From positions 1 through 28,593 of the forward strand of contig DALTWF010000024.1 of the NCBI GenBank assembly GCA_029987235.1: 28,593 nucleotides of DNA, in the 5' to 3' direction. Under the pieces are notes generated by a model, which was not told the DNA's origin, did no database searches, and was given only the letters and a program-made list of their open reading frames with translations. Below, piece by piece: positions 20,717 through 28,593 of the stretch; within the stretch, counting starts at the first letter, position 1; each line of letters opens with the position of its first letter. Origin of the DNA: Methanocorpusculum sp. (GTDB lineage: Archaea > Halobacteriota > Methanomicrobia > Methanomicrobiales > Methanocorpusculaceae). The translations under genes and the position numbers were made by a program.

Positions 20717-21901
20717 TTACTCACCGCAGGCAACACGAATGCAGTCCTTAAGCGTTCCAAGACGCGGGACTGCTTTGCACATTCCCGGAAGATAGGTGAA
20801 CGCTTTTCCGGAATTGGTCATAACGCAGCCGTATTTATCGACCAGAGGAGATACAATCATACAGGTGTCAAAGACAACTTTTGCACCGGACTTGGCAATC
20901 ATTTTTATCTGGTCGGCGCAGGTGTATTTGAGTTCCTCCGCTGCAAAAATATAAAGCGGAATCTTTGCCTTCTTTCCTTTCAGAAGACCGGCAACTTCGT
21001 CAAGTTCCTCTTTTGAAAGATGCGGACATCCGATTACTACTGCATCCGGCTCGACATCACCGAAAAGTTCGGCGATTTCGGCTGTTTCAATGGTGATTTT
21101 TTCGCGTTCGTCTTCAGCGATATGTTTTTTGAAGAACGGGAAACGTGCTTCAGGAGTGATTTCGTTGACGTGGAACAAGGCAACAGCGCCGGATGCGGCC
21201 ATTGCTGAACCCATTGCCTTCAGCTGCAGACTGGTTGGTCTGATTTCCATAAACAGGGGAATACGATTTCCTGCAATTGCGCCTGAGATTACACCAAGGG
21301 CTGCGTACTCCGCCTGCGTCCAGGATTTGGTTTCTTCAGGTTTGTCGATATGGAATTCAAGGTCCGGGACACGGTTTTTCACAATGTGCAGACCGTATTC
21401 AGGGGTTTTTCCGGTCAGTGCCGAGGCAAGGGCGGAAGGTCCGCCTTCGCGGTTGGTGCGGGCTCCGAGGACCGAGTTTGCATAGCATACTGCAGACGAT
21501 TCAGACCATGCAAGGTGGTCGCCGCGCTCGACAATGCTGTAGTAGTAAGGCGTACAGGTACAGGTGGTTTTTACACCGAGTTTTGCATATGCGACGTTTA
21601 TTTCAAGCTGTTTTTTCGCAAATTCAGCAGGGATGCCTAACTCTTCCCAGTTTTCACGCGGCATGCCGATAGGATTTAAGAAAGATGGCACGGCAACTTT
21701 GCCCTGCAGGCTTGAAATCCATTCAAGTCCTTCATCGCCGATGGTTTTATAGGATGCTCCTGCAACCTGGACTGATTTTACCTCAATGAACCGCTCTGCA
21801 TTATTGATTTTTGCAAGCGATACGAGGATTTCCATCATCTTCTGTTTTGTTTCTCCGTATTCTCCGTCGAGAAGGGCTTTATCGTATCTGTCTAATTCCA
21901 T
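20717..21901 (-). CDS. Phosphomevalonate dehydratase large subunit (aconitase X)
   Basis: 394 residues from the ATG at 21901, which has AGGAG 5 nt upstream; the GTG two codons earlier overlaps that site. AcnX family: TTCTCTPYY (about 115-123), NSVLGARTNREGGPSALASALTGKTPEYG (about 144-172) and the C-terminal DTCMIVSPL and TNSGKAFTYLPG segments around the Fe-S and substrate site. In archaea it removes water from mevalonate 5-phosphate to give trans-anhydromevalonate 5-phosphate, with a separate small subunit that is not in the window. The next step's enzyme is directly upstream in the operon, which supports this assignment over other AcnX roles. Confidence 0.9.
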   Translation of the reverse strand: MELDRYDKALLDGEYGETKQKMMEILVSLAKINNAERFIEVKSVQVAGASYKTIGDEGLEWISSLQGKVAVPSFLNPIGMPRENWEELGIPAEFAKKQLEINVAYAKLGVKTTCTCTPYYYSIVERGDHLAWSESSAVCYANSVLGARTNREGGPSALASALTGKTPEYGLHIVKNRVPDLEFHIDKPEETKSWTQAEYAALGVISGAIAGNRIPLFMEIRPTSLQLKAMGSAMAASGAVALFHVNEITPEARFPFFKKHIAEDEREKITIETAEIAELFGDVEPDAVVIGCPHLSKEELDEVAGLLKGKKAKIPLYIFAAEELKYTCADQIKMIAKSGAKVVFDTCMIVSPLVDKYGCVMTNSGKAFTYLPGMCKAVPRLGTLKDCIRVACGE

Positions 21902-21931
21902 AGTCACTCCTGTTTTTTTACTCCTGTTTAT

Positions 21932-23170
21932 TTAATTGATTTCTGCGCGTATATAATTCTCCGCTTCATCCAGTGGATATGTGGCATCAACACCTGCTTT
22001 TACATTCAGCCCGTCGCCGATGCGGCAGGGGTCAAGCGAAGACCCGCGCACGCCGGAAATGACTAAAATGTCTTTGTCTGCACGAACGCGCGTGGCGATT
22101 GCAAATTCAACGTCTTCGGGGTTATAAATGTCAATATCCTCATCAACGATTATCACATGTTTCAGTGAGGTATGGGCGCCGAATGCTGCCATTATGGCAT
22201 TTTTGGCGTCTCCTTCGGTCATTTTTTTGATTTTTATGACCGCATGGAAATATCCTGCCCCGCCTTTTGTCAGATACACGTCTTTTACATTGACGCCTGC
22301 TGCGACCGCCTGGAAAATTCTTGGTTCGTACGGGGCGCCCATAAGCATTTTGTGTTCTGCACCTGCCGGAATCAGTGCATGATAAATGTAGTCCGGTTTG
22401 GTAAACATGCCTTCAAGTTCAATAACCGGCTGGGGGCGTACCGGATCGTAGGTGCCTGAAATATCCACAAACGGTCCTTCTTTTGCGGTTTCCTGAGTAA
22501 TCCAACCGTAAAGAACAATTTCTGCATCCGGAACACGGATTTTGTTCGGACACCTGAATACTTCAAGGTCTTTTCCCAGAATTTCTGCAGCATAGTTCAG
22601 TTCGCAGCCTTCCGGAACGCGGGTACAAGCGGCAAAAGTAACCGCCGGATGGCATCCGATTGCAATTGCTATTGGCAGTTTCTCTCCTTTTGCAAATGCG
22701 GCTTTCATTAATTTGTCCGTATGGCGTCCTTCGACAATTCTTCCGACAAGATGTGTCGCGTCTTTTACCATCAGGCGGTGGATTGAAGCGTTTTCGATAC
22801 TGTCAAATGCGGAAAAAACTACGCCGGTCGTGATGTATTTTCCCCCGTCTTTTGGGAAGTGTTTCAGAATCGGAAGTTTTGTCAGGTCTGCTTTTGCAAA
22901 GGAAAGGTCTCCTGCTTCGCGTACTTTTCCGGAAAACGTCGCTTTGGATAGAAGCGGTACGATTTCTTTTTCCGGGATATTTAAGGCGACTGCAAGTGAT
23001 TTGCGGTCGAAAACCGTATTCATAACACAACGGTGTCCGTCTAGATTTTCAAACAGCAGCATCTTTTTTGCGTTATAAGCTATGCGGGCTGCTTCCAAAT
23101 CCGGTGAAACACGTCCTGAAATGGTCTCAACAAGACCGGCATTTTTCATTTTTTCAATAAAATCTCTCAT
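21932..23170 (-). CDS. UbiD-family anhydromevalonate phosphate decarboxylase
   Basis: 412 residues, a prenyl-FMN-dependent decarboxylase. UbiD features: SIENASIHRLMVKD (about 126-139), GCHPAVTFAAC (about 174-184) and EGPFVDISGTYDPVRPQPVIELEG (about 232-255), with the Glu/Arg active-site residues in these blocks. Next to AcnX and UbiX it is best read as trans-anhydromevalonate 5-phosphate decarboxylase, giving isopentenyl phosphate in the archaeal mevalonate pathway. Start ATG overlaps the ubiX stop (ATGA) with GGAGAG just before it. Downstream spacing to AcnX is 30 bp with two AGGAGT sequences. Confidence 0.9.
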   Translation of the reverse strand: MRDFIEKMKNAGLVETISGRVSPDLEAARIAYNAKKMLLFENLDGHRCVMNTVFDRKSLAVALNIPEKEIVPLLSKATFSGKVREAGDLSFAKADLTKLPILKHFPKDGGKYITTGVVFSAFDSIENASIHRLMVKDATHLVGRIVEGRHTDKLMKAAFAKGEKLPIAIAIGCHPAVTFAACTRVPEGCELNYAAEILGKDLEVFRCPNKIRVPDAEIVLYGWITQETAKEGPFVDISGTYDPVRPQPVIELEGMFTKPDYIYHALIPAGAEHKMLMGAPYEPRIFQAVAAGVNVKDVYLTKGGAGYFHAVIKIKKMTEGDAKNAIMAAFGAHTSLKHVIIVDEDIDIYNPEDVEFAIATRVRADKDILVISGVRGSSLDPCRIGDGLNVKAGVDATYPLDEAENYIRAEIN

Positions 23171-23703
23171 GGTTCTCTCCAGCGTGCGTGAATGGTATGT
23201 TCAATTTTGCAGTGGTCTAAAATTCGTGCGACAATTGTGTCAACAAGGTCGTTTACGGTTGCAGGATGTGTGTAAAACGGCGGAGATGCGGGCATTATTA
23301 CTGCTCCCGCATCGTGTGCTGCAAGCATATTTACGAGATGCACCCGTGAATACGGGGTTTCACGGGGCACTAAAATCAGCGGACGGCGTTCTTTTAAGCA
23401 TACGTCGGCCGCTCGTGCGATTAAGGTATCGGAAAGTCCGTGTGCAATCTGTGCGAGACTTTTCATCGAGCAGGGAACTATAACCATTGCATCAAAACGG
23501 AACGAACCGCTTGCAATTCCTGCTTCAAGGTCGTCATTTGCGATTGTTTCATAGGTGCTCAGGTCGATTCCTTCAATTTCCGCAACTTTTCTGCCCAGGT
23601 CGGAGATGACTAAAAACACCTTGACATCTTTGGGAACGGTTTCGAGCAGTCGTTTTGCATAAATCGTGCCCGAACCGCCTGTAATTCCTACTACGAGTTT
23701 CAT
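23167..23703 (-). CDS. ubiX: Flavin prenyltransferase UbiX
   Basis: 178 residues. GITGGSGTIYAKRLLE (about 6-21) binds the flavin phosphate; VPCSMKSLAQIAHGLSDTLIARAADVCLKERRPLILVPRETPYS (about 76-119) and MPASPPFYTHP (about 137-147) are hallmark UbiX stretches. It attaches a dimethylallyl group to FMN to make prenyl-FMN, the cofactor of the decarboxylase encoded next. ATGA overlaps on both sides. Its prenyl donor comes from the very pathway the operon serves. Confidence 0.95.
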   Translation of the reverse strand: MKLVVGITGGSGTIYAKRLLETVPKDVKVFLVISDLGRKVAEIEGIDLSTYETIANDDLEAGIASGSFRFDAMVIVPCSMKSLAQIAHGLSDTLIARAADVCLKERRPLILVPRETPYSRVHLVNMLAAHDAGAVIMPASPPFYTHPATVNDLVDTIVARILDHCKIEHTIHARWREP

Positions 23704-24929
23704 AACTCACCTGCTGTTAAATCGCTTAATGTATTTTGTCTGCTTGGTTTTTTCACATACAGAATTTCGCGTGCGGCTTTTCCTACGCGTTCTTTCAGTT
23801 CCGCCGGGCAGTAGACGCCGAGCCGCCACTGGCCTGCCCGCACATTGTTCATGATGGAAAGAAGCGGCGCCACATCTTCAAATGAAACAAGAAAATGACC
23901 GTTTGCAATCTGAATCTGCATGCGCATCTCTTTTCTTACCGGAGGAATGTCTAAAATAACTTCATCCGGCGCCGCGCCTGATTCATCACAGATTGCCTTG
24001 TGCAGGCGCTCTTTTTCAAAGGCACCGAGACCGGAAAAATGCACCATATCGACCATTTCGCGGCTTGCATACACCGCACGCTTGTAAATGCGCCGTGTAT
24101 GAATCCGCGACATCAAATCATGCGAAAGCGAACCAGCATGCATCAGATACGAGGTTGCTTCAATGTCATTCATCCGGATAAATTCTGAAGCAGTCTCTGC
24201 GTTCAGAACGGATTTTCCGGCAAGAAGAAACATTTCCTCTGCAATCCGGCTTACGTGATGGTAGTAAACCGATGGACCCATTAACGTCCGGGCGATTAGA
24301 AGCGATTCCGCTGCTGCAATACCGTTTTCTTTTACTGCCAGACCTTCGCTTGTGTTCACGAGCGAATGAATAAGCCGTTCTGCGTCAAGTGTGCCGTAAG
24401 GAACTCCTGTATAGTGGGCATCACGAAGAAGATAATCCATCCGGTCAACGTCTAAATCGCCGTGAATAATCGAGGCAAGCGGATGGCGTCCGGCAACAAT
24501 GTCAGCTGTTTCTTTTGCGTTCGTGCCGTTTTCTTCAAGGATTTTCGAGACTTCGTCATCGCTTTCAAGCAGTCTGCATATTTCATCATGGGAAAATGCG
24601 CAAAACATATTGGCAAGTCTTTCGCTTGCATGGGAAAACGGTCCGTGCCCTATGTCATGCAGGAGGCCTGCGGTCTGCACAAGAAGTGTTTCATCTTTAC
24701 TCAGGTCAAGGGTTTTGGCAACCTGCCCTGCAAGGTGCATCGCGCCAAGGGAGTGTTCAAATCTGGTATGGTTTGCTCCGGGATAGACAAGGTAGGCAAA
24801 GCCGAGCTGCTTGATGTAGTGCAGCCGCTGCACAACTTCTGAATCCAGGAGGGACACCAGTTCGCCGGGCACTTCTATATAGCCATGTACAGGGTCTTTG
24901 ATTTGTTTGGGCATCAATTCTAATAACAT
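23700..24929 (-). CDS. HD-domain phosphohydrolase
   Basis: 409 residues, similar to dGTPase/SAMHD1-like HD proteins. KDPVHGYIEVPGE (about 11-23) and RLHYIKQLGFAYLVYPGANHTRFEHSLGAMHLA (about 35-67) are typical N-terminal parts; H59, HD at 91-92 (LLHDIGHGPFSH) and the later Asp in GDLDVDRMDYLLRDA form the metal site. Substrate could be a dNTP or another nucleotide. Starts at 24929 or at the in-frame ATG at 24914; the TATA box places transcription start almost at 24929, so a leaderless mRNA is likely. First gene of the operon with ubiX, ubiD-like and AcnX; the link with isoprenoid synthesis is unexplained. Confidence 0.9.
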   Translation of the reverse strand: MLLELMPKQIKDPVHGYIEVPGELVSLLDSEVVQRLHYIKQLGFAYLVYPGANHTRFEHSLGAMHLAGQVAKTLDLSKDETLLVQTAGLLHDIGHGPFSHASERLANMFCAFSHDEICRLLESDDEVSKILEENGTNAKETADIVAGRHPLASIIHGDLDVDRMDYLLRDAHYTGVPYGTLDAERLIHSLVNTSEGLAVKENGIAAAESLLIARTLMGPSVYYHHVSRIAEEMFLLAGKSVLNAETASEFIRMNDIEATSYLMHAGSLSHDLMSRIHTRRIYKRAVYASREMVDMVHFSGLGAFEKERLHKAICDESGAAPDEVILDIPPVRKEMRMQIQIANGHFLVSFEDVAPLLSIMNNVRAGQWRLGVYCPAELKERVGKAAREILYVKKPSRQNTLSDLTAGEL

Positions 24930-24931
24930 AT

Positions 24932-24969
24932 GGGTCTCACAATCTTATAAAAATAAGTATGGGGTCTCA
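24932..24969 (-). promoter_or_regulatory. Promoter of the HD-ubiX-mevalonate operon with GGGTCTCA repeats
   Basis: A TATA box (minus strand TTTTTATAAG, within 24944-24955) lies about 20-25 bp before the first ATG. GGGTCTCA (plus-strand reading) occurs at 24932-24939 and 24962-24969, on either side of the TATA box, exactly 30 bp apart, about three helical turns. Confidence 0.5.
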
Positions 24970-25109
24970 GGCAGACACAGATACACACCGAAATTGATAT
25001 GAATTTACATATGATTTATGGGAATCTTTTTACAGGGTGCGGCAGCAGGTTTGCTATGGATTTGAGACGAGATACGGGTTTGGTAATGCACAAATTACAA
25101 TAAATACAG

Positions 25110-25123
25110 TAAGAAAAAAAAAG
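25110..25123 (-). terminator. T-rich terminator after the DUF7524-like gene
   Basis: On the minus strand CTTTTTTTTTCTTAC directly follows the stop codon. The remaining 140 bp up to the HD operon promoter shows no gene. Confidence 0.45.
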
Positions 25124-25690
25124 TTAGTGGACAGTACGCCACGTAATTACTATGCCTATAAGCATAATCACATACAAAATAACGGCCATTACGAGATTGT
25201 CAACCGAGTTCGGCAGGCATATCCAGAGGATTAAAAGCACCAGGCCGAGAATCGGGGCGATAAAATTTACTACAATAATTCCGCCCGTAATCTTTTTCGG
25301 TGTTTCTACCGGAACAACAACTTTCTCAGGGTCCTGGGTATTATCACTGCCTTCTCCCCCCTCTCCTTCAATACCTTCGTTTTTGATTACATTGACGGTA
25401 AATGCAGTTCTGCGCATGCCGTATCCGCAGATAACCTGTATTTCAAATGAGCCTTCCGGTGCAGAGGAAAGTACCGGAACGCGTATTTCCGATTCAGAAT
25501 CCACATACAGATTCTCATAGGTAAACGGAGTATAAGCAGCTCCTTCTGTCTTAAGAGTTGCATGAGTCGGAGCGCCGTAATTTGTTATTCTTACATGAAG
25601 CGTGGTACCAGCGCTTACCTCAACCGAATCGGTCGAGATTTCAAGCGAATTGATACCAAGTCTGTTTAACTGGATTTCTACTATAGCCAT
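25124..25690 (-). CDS. Membrane protein with N-terminal beta domain, DUF7524-like
   Basis: 188 residues. Residues 1-105 look like a beta sandwich (VEIQLNRLGINSLEISTDSVEVSAGTTLHVRITNYGAPTHATLK...), followed by an acidic glycine-rich linker (GIEGEGGEGSDNTQDPEK) and two membrane helices (about 138-160 and 166-184). This arrangement resembles DUF7524 proteins of haloarchaea and methanogens, recalled and not searched. Start has AAAGG about 5 nt before the ATG. Function unknown. The Trm112-like gene lies 48 bp upstream in the same direction. Confidence 0.85.
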   Translation of the reverse strand: MAIVEIQLNRLGINSLEISTDSVEVSAGTTLHVRITNYGAPTHATLKTEGAAYTPFTYENLYVDSESEIRVPVLSSAPEGSFEIQVICGYGMRRTAFTVNVIKNEGIEGEGGEGSDNTQDPEKVVVPVETPKKITGGIIVVNFIAPILGLVLLILWICLPNSVDNLVMAVILYVIMLIGIVITWRTVH

Positions 25691-25737
25691 TTTTGTACCT
25701 TTTTAGTATGCGCCGTGTATTTTTTTTTCAGTATGTC

Positions 25738-25911
25738 TCAGGATTTAGGAAGAAGGTTTGCAATACCATCAGATATGGGGTAGACTGTCTTACATTCTGA
25801 ACATGTCAGCAGACCTTCCACTATTTCTGTATCATTTACCTTAATTTCTGAGAGTATAAATCTTCCCCTGCACGCAGGGCAACAGATTATGTCAAGGAGT
25901 GAACGCTGCAT
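25738..25911 (-). CDS. Trm112-like zinc-ribbon protein
   Basis: 57 residues starting MQRSLLDIICCPACRGR. Two cysteine groups, CCPAC (10-14) and CSEC (37-40), followed by KTVYPISDGIANLLP, the hallmark end of Trm112/YcaR proteins. Trm112 binds and stabilises several SAM-dependent methyltransferases acting on tRNA, rRNA and release factors. Usual length for archaeal members. No Shine-Dalgarno is seen before the ATG, which suggests a leaderless mRNA. A near-perfect inverted repeat (CGGGTATTC / GAATACGCCCG, 25928-25956) lies just upstream, between it and the aminotransferase end. Confidence 0.9.
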   Translation of the reverse strand: MQRSLLDIICCPACRGRFILSEIKVNDTEIVEGLLTCSECKTVYPISDGIANLLPKS

Positions 25912-25980
25912 TTTTTCTGAAATTTTCCGGGTATTCCGAGCATAAGAATACGCCCGTTACACCTTATGTGAGTATATTGA

Positions 25981-27111
25981 TTAAAGGACCTTCTCGATTC
26001 TGTCAAGCGCTTCGGCAAGACGCTCCATAGATGCCGCATAGGAAATACGAATCCAGCCCGGCGCGCCGAATGCAAAGCCAGGGGTTGCTGCAACGTGAGC
26101 CTCTTTAAGCCACTTTGCTGCGGTTTTATTATCGTCTCCGCCGACATTGATAAACGCATAAAATGCGCCTTCTGCCGGTGCTGTTGCAAGACCAAGCGAT
26201 GCAAGACGGCCGATGACATATTTCTTGCGTTTTTCAAACTCGCATGCCATATCTGAAACACACTTCTGGTCTCCGGTTAATGCGGCAACTCCGCCCCACT
26301 GGGAGAATGTAGTTACATTTCCTACGGAGTGCTGCATTACCTTGTCCATGTATGGAATTACAGAAAGAGGCACTGCAGCATAGCCGAGTCTCCACCCTGT
26401 CATAGCATAAGCCTTGGAGAATCCATTGATGGTGATTGTACGCTCAAGCATGTCTGGCAGAGAGCCTATTGAGAGGTGTTCTTTTCCGTAGATGAGTTTT
26501 TCATAAATCTCATCAGACATGCAGTATAAATCATGGTCAATACAGGCATCTGCGATTATTCTGAGCGAGGAGCGGGCAAGAACGGAACCGGTCGGATTCG
26601 ACGGGGAATTGACAATAATCATCTTTGTCTTTTTGGTTACTGCATCAAAGAGGCTTTCATCAACCTGGAAATCTGCATTGAGTTTGTGATGTACCGGGAC
26701 TCCGCGGGCGATTCTGACTGCAGGATCGTAGGAAACCCAGGCAGGGTCAAGAATAATGACTTCATCACCCGGGTTTAACACTGCATTCATGGTAATACGG
26801 ATTGCATCTTTTGCGCCGGAAGTGACTAAAATCTGGTTCTGCTGATAGCCAAGTCCGTTTTCGCGGTTCAGTTTTTCCGCGATTGCTTTGGTGAGTTCCG
26901 GAATTCCGCGTGATGGTGCATAATGTGTCTCGCCGCGTTTGAGGGCTGCTGCTGCAGCTTCGGTAATGTGCGCCGGAGTTGCAAAATCCGGTTCGCCTAC
27001 GGCAAGACTTATTACGTCAATTCCTTTTGCAATCATCTCTTTGGACTTATTATTCATTGCCATTGTCGCCGAGGGCGGAACGTTTGCAATGTTTTCTGAA
27101 AGAGGCAACAT
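25981..27111 (-). CDS. Class I/II aminotransferase, probable aspartate aminotransferase
   Basis: 376 residues, PLP-dependent fold type I. The PLP lysine is in NGFSKAYAMTGWRLGY (about 231-246); SPSNPTGSVL (about 167-176), DEIYEKLIYG (about 199-208) and the final GFAFGAPGWIRISYA (arginine for the substrate carboxylate) match the AspC/AAT-I gamma group. Transfers amino groups between aspartate or aromatic amino acids and 2-oxoglutarate. On the minus strand CTATATACC (27135-27143) is about 27 nt before the ATG, so the mRNA is probably leaderless. Confidence 0.93.
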   Translation of the reverse strand: MLPLSENIANVPPSATMAMNNKSKEMIAKGIDVISLAVGEPDFATPAHITEAAAAALKRGETHYAPSRGIPELTKAIAEKLNRENGLGYQQNQILVTSGAKDAIRITMNAVLNPGDEVIILDPAWVSYDPAVRIARGVPVHHKLNADFQVDESLFDAVTKKTKMIIVNSPSNPTGSVLARSSLRIIADACIDHDLYCMSDEIYEKLIYGKEHLSIGSLPDMLERTITINGFSKAYAMTGWRLGYAAVPLSVIPYMDKVMQHSVGNVTTFSQWGGVAALTGDQKCVSDMACEFEKRKKYVIGRLASLGLATAPAEGAFYAFINVGGDDNKTAAKWLKEAHVAATPGFAFGAPGWIRISYAASMERLAEALDRIEKVL

Positions 27112-27148
27112 GTGAATATAAATCTGTCACTGAAGGTATATAGAGATG

Positions 27149-27177
27149 TGGAATAAAAAAAAAGAAAAGAAAAAAAA
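27149..27177 (-). terminator. T-rich terminator of the coiled-coil gene
   Basis: A-rich on the plus strand, so T-rich on the minus strand (27155-27177), directly after the stop of the gene ending at 27178. Confidence 0.5.
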
Positions 27178-28593
27178 TCAGTTGTCTGAAATTTCGCGCT
27201 TTCTTTTTGCAAGGTCTTCTTCTTTGACTGCAAGAAGTTCTTCTTTGAGTTTCAGACGTTCTTCTTTACGGGTAAGAATATCTTCCATATGTTTCAGAAG
27301 GTCTTTTTCCTCATCAAGTGCTTCTTCGCGCATCTTGTGATATTCGTCTTTTAATTTCAGCGTTTCTTCCTGATCGGCGATACATTTTTCGCGTCTGTTT
27401 AATTCCGCCTCTTTTAAGGTAAGGTTTTCTTCTTTCTGGCGGATTACCTCGGTCTTTTCTTTCAGGAGTGCTTCTTTTGTTTCAATGATTTCAAGCCGGA
27501 GCTGCTTTTCTTCATGGAATTTCTTTCTTTCTGTATCAATGCGCTTTGCCTTTGCTTCAGTTTCTGCCTTCTGTTTTGCTTCAGTTTCTGCAAGAATACG
27601 CTTTCCCTCATCGCGTCTGCGCGCATCCGCATCATCTCTGATGCGTTTTGCCTCGCGCTTTTCCCACTCGGCTTTCTGCGCGGCAAGTTTTGCTTTTCCT
27701 TCTTCGCGGCGGATTGCATCAAGCTGCGCAATTTTTGCCGCTTCTTCTTCTGCCTTCCACTTTTCCTCGCGTGCTTGCAGTGCTGCAAACTGCTCTTTGC
27801 GTTTTTCTGCTTCCTGCTTTAAGCGCTCGTCGCGTTTTTCTGCTTTGCGCTTTTCTTCAAGCTCTGCAGCGCGTTTTTCTGCTTCAATGCGCTGCTGTTC
27901 TTCGTATTCTTCCCATGCGCGTTTTGCTTCCTGTTCACGTGCCTCTTTTTCTGCTAACAGAACAGGGTATTCATCTTCTACCTGTTTTGCAAGCTTTGCG
28001 CGTTTTTCTTCAATACGTGCCAGGCGTGCTGCTTCTTCAATTTCAGCTTCGCGTTCTGCTTTGATGCGGGCATCTTCTTCTTTTTGTTTTTTCTCAAATG
28101 CTTCCCATTCGCGGCGGGCTTCTTCTTCACGCTCGTTTTTCTCGGCAAGGAGACGCTGATATTCTTCTTGTTCCTTTGCTTCTTTTTCTGCCCTTATTTT
28201 TTCTTCCGCCTCTTTTTTCAGCCGCTCCGCCTCTTTTTTTACAGCGCGTCTTTCATCGATTTCCCTGCAGCGCAGCAAATCACTTGCTTTCTGTGCGTTT
28301 TCTGCTTCTGTCAGTTTACGAAGTCCTGCTTTGCGGTTTTCCCTGTCTGCACTGAGAAGTTTTTCCAGTTCTGCATCGGAAAGAGAGGTTTTCGGTGCAA
28401 CGGGCACAACAATATTTTTCCTGCGTACCGGTGTTTCGGGTTTTATTTCCTCTGCTGGTTTGTGCGGTTCAACTATTGCAGGTTTTTTTATTGTTTCCGT
28501 TTCCGGTTTTACTTCTTCTGCTGGTTTGTGCGGTTCAACTATTGCAGGTTCATTTATTGTTTCCGTTTCCGGCTTTGCTTCTTCTGCTGGTTT
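27178..28593 (-). CDS. Long coiled-coil protein with N-terminal 22-residue repeats (partial)
   Basis: The frame is open to the window's right edge, giving 471 residues and no start; internal GTG at 28407 is not needed. Residues from the edge: at least two full copies of a 22-residue unit (KPAEE..KPETETI...PAIVEPH) and part of a third, then a linker and about 390 residues of highly charged Glu/Lys/Arg/Ala heptads without prolines or glycines, ending in KKREISDN. A single long helix or coiled coil is expected, with a proline-containing repeat stalk at the N-terminal side. No membrane segment visible in this part. Function unknown; a structural or scaffolding role is inference. Confidence 0.85.
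   Translation of the reverse strand, partial: KPAEEAKPETETINEPAIVEPHKPAEEVKPETETIKKPAIVEPHKPAEEIKPETPVRRKNIVVPVAPKTSLSDAELEKLLSADRENRKAGLRKLTEAENAQKASDLLRCREIDERRAVKKEAERLKKEAEEKIRAEKEAKEQEEYQRLLAEKNEREEEARREWEAFEKKQKEEDARIKAEREAEIEEAARLARIEEKRAKLAKQVEDEYPVLLAEKEAREQEAKRAWEEYEEQQRIEAEKRAAELEEKRKAEKRDERLKQEAEKRKEQFAALQAREEKWKAEEEAAKIAQLDAIRREEGKAKLAAQKAEWEKREAKRIRDDADARRRDEGKRILAETEAKQKAETEAKAKRIDTERKKFHEEKQLRLEIIETKEALLKEKTEVIRQKEENLTLKEAELNRREKCIADQEETLKLKDEYHKMREEALDEEKDLLKHMEDILTRKEERLKLKEELLAVKEEDLAKRKREISDN
28396..28593 (-). repeat. 66-bp tandem repeats encoding the 22-residue unit
   Basis: GCTGGTTTGTGCGGTTCAAC (plus strand) recurs at 66-bp steps (about 28453 and 28519), with TTATTGTTTCCGTTTCCGG following each time. 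The two full copies differ at only a few bases, so the duplication is recent. The array continues beyond the window. Confidence 0.85.

Noticed and set aside
25037..25234. 65-residue plus-strand frame near the HD promoter
   Set aside because: Overlaps the end of the DUF7524-like gene in antisense, crosses its T-run terminator, and has no ribosome site or family pattern.
25928..25956. Intrinsic terminator after the aminotransferase gene
   Set aside because: The inverted repeat CGGGTATTC/GAATACGCCCG has a bulge and no T run follows on the minus strand; it may equally be an operator, so no terminator is called.
27485..28159. Serine/arginine-rich plus-strand frame of 224 residues
   Set aside because: It is the antisense of the charged coiled-coil gene; Ser/Ala/Arg/Phe richness is a by-product of Glu/Lys codons read backwards.

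Overview
The window looks like a piece of a hydrogenotrophic methanogen chromosome (Euryarchaeota, most likely Methanomicrobiales; a Methanocorpusculum-like organism is my best guess, from memory of gene content and not from a search). The archaeal evidence is direct: TATA boxes placed 25-30 bp before starts, several apparently leaderless genes, a tRNA gene without encoded CCA, the archaeal mevalonate-pathway pair AcnX + UbiD-type decarboxylase, a Trm112-like protein and a 14-gene Mbh hydrogenase operon. No methanogenesis gene proper lies in the window, so 'methanogen' is inference.

Layout. 1-2676 is gene-poor and accessory in character. It holds a ribbon-helix-helix/zinc-ribbon regulator (-), a YbjN-like protein and a small membrane protein (-), and a remarkable 323-bp element (793-1115) with two mirrored arms. 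Each arm has a poly-A tract, a G tract, three copies of a palindromic 8-mer and a TATA box, but the 8-mer core differs between arms. The same stretch has degenerate 30-31-bp repeats, a 29-bp-stem hairpin (2258-2345) and five TTTCGTG iterations. 2677-10857 is a complete mbhA-N operon, a proton-reducing, Na+/H+-antiporter-coupled [NiFe] hydrogenase with all nickel and Fe-S ligands present and a possible 17-codon leader peptide. A further pair of the 30-bp repeats and tRNA-Phe follow.

11154-16633 holds a DHH phosphoesterase, a holo-ACP-synthase-like phosphopantetheinyl transferase, rubredoxin, a three-gene nitrogenase-like operon (NifH-, NifD- and NifK/E-like) that does not match CfbCD, a repeat-containing lipoprotein and a cupin. 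The nitrogenase-like operon is the best candidate for an undescribed system: both large subunits keep the three P-cluster-type cysteines, and the NifD-like one also keeps a cysteine where nitrogenase Cys275 binds the cofactor.

16765-19300 is an acyl-CoA ligase overlapping a patatin-like lipase, which together with the phosphopantetheinyl transferase hints at acyl-chain metabolism unusual for an archaeon. Beta-carbonic anhydrase follows. 24929-20006 (-) is a tight operon: HD phosphohydrolase, UbiX flavin prenyltransferase, UbiD-family anhydromevalonate phosphate decarboxylase, AcnX phosphomevalonate dehydratase large subunit, and an M50 membrane protease. UbiX makes the prenyl-FMN that the decarboxylase needs, and the two following enzymes are consecutive steps of archaeal isoprenoid synthesis. 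The right end carries a DUF7524-like membrane protein, a Trm112-like protein, an aspartate aminotransferase and a long coiled-coil protein with a 22-residue tandem repeat that runs off the window.
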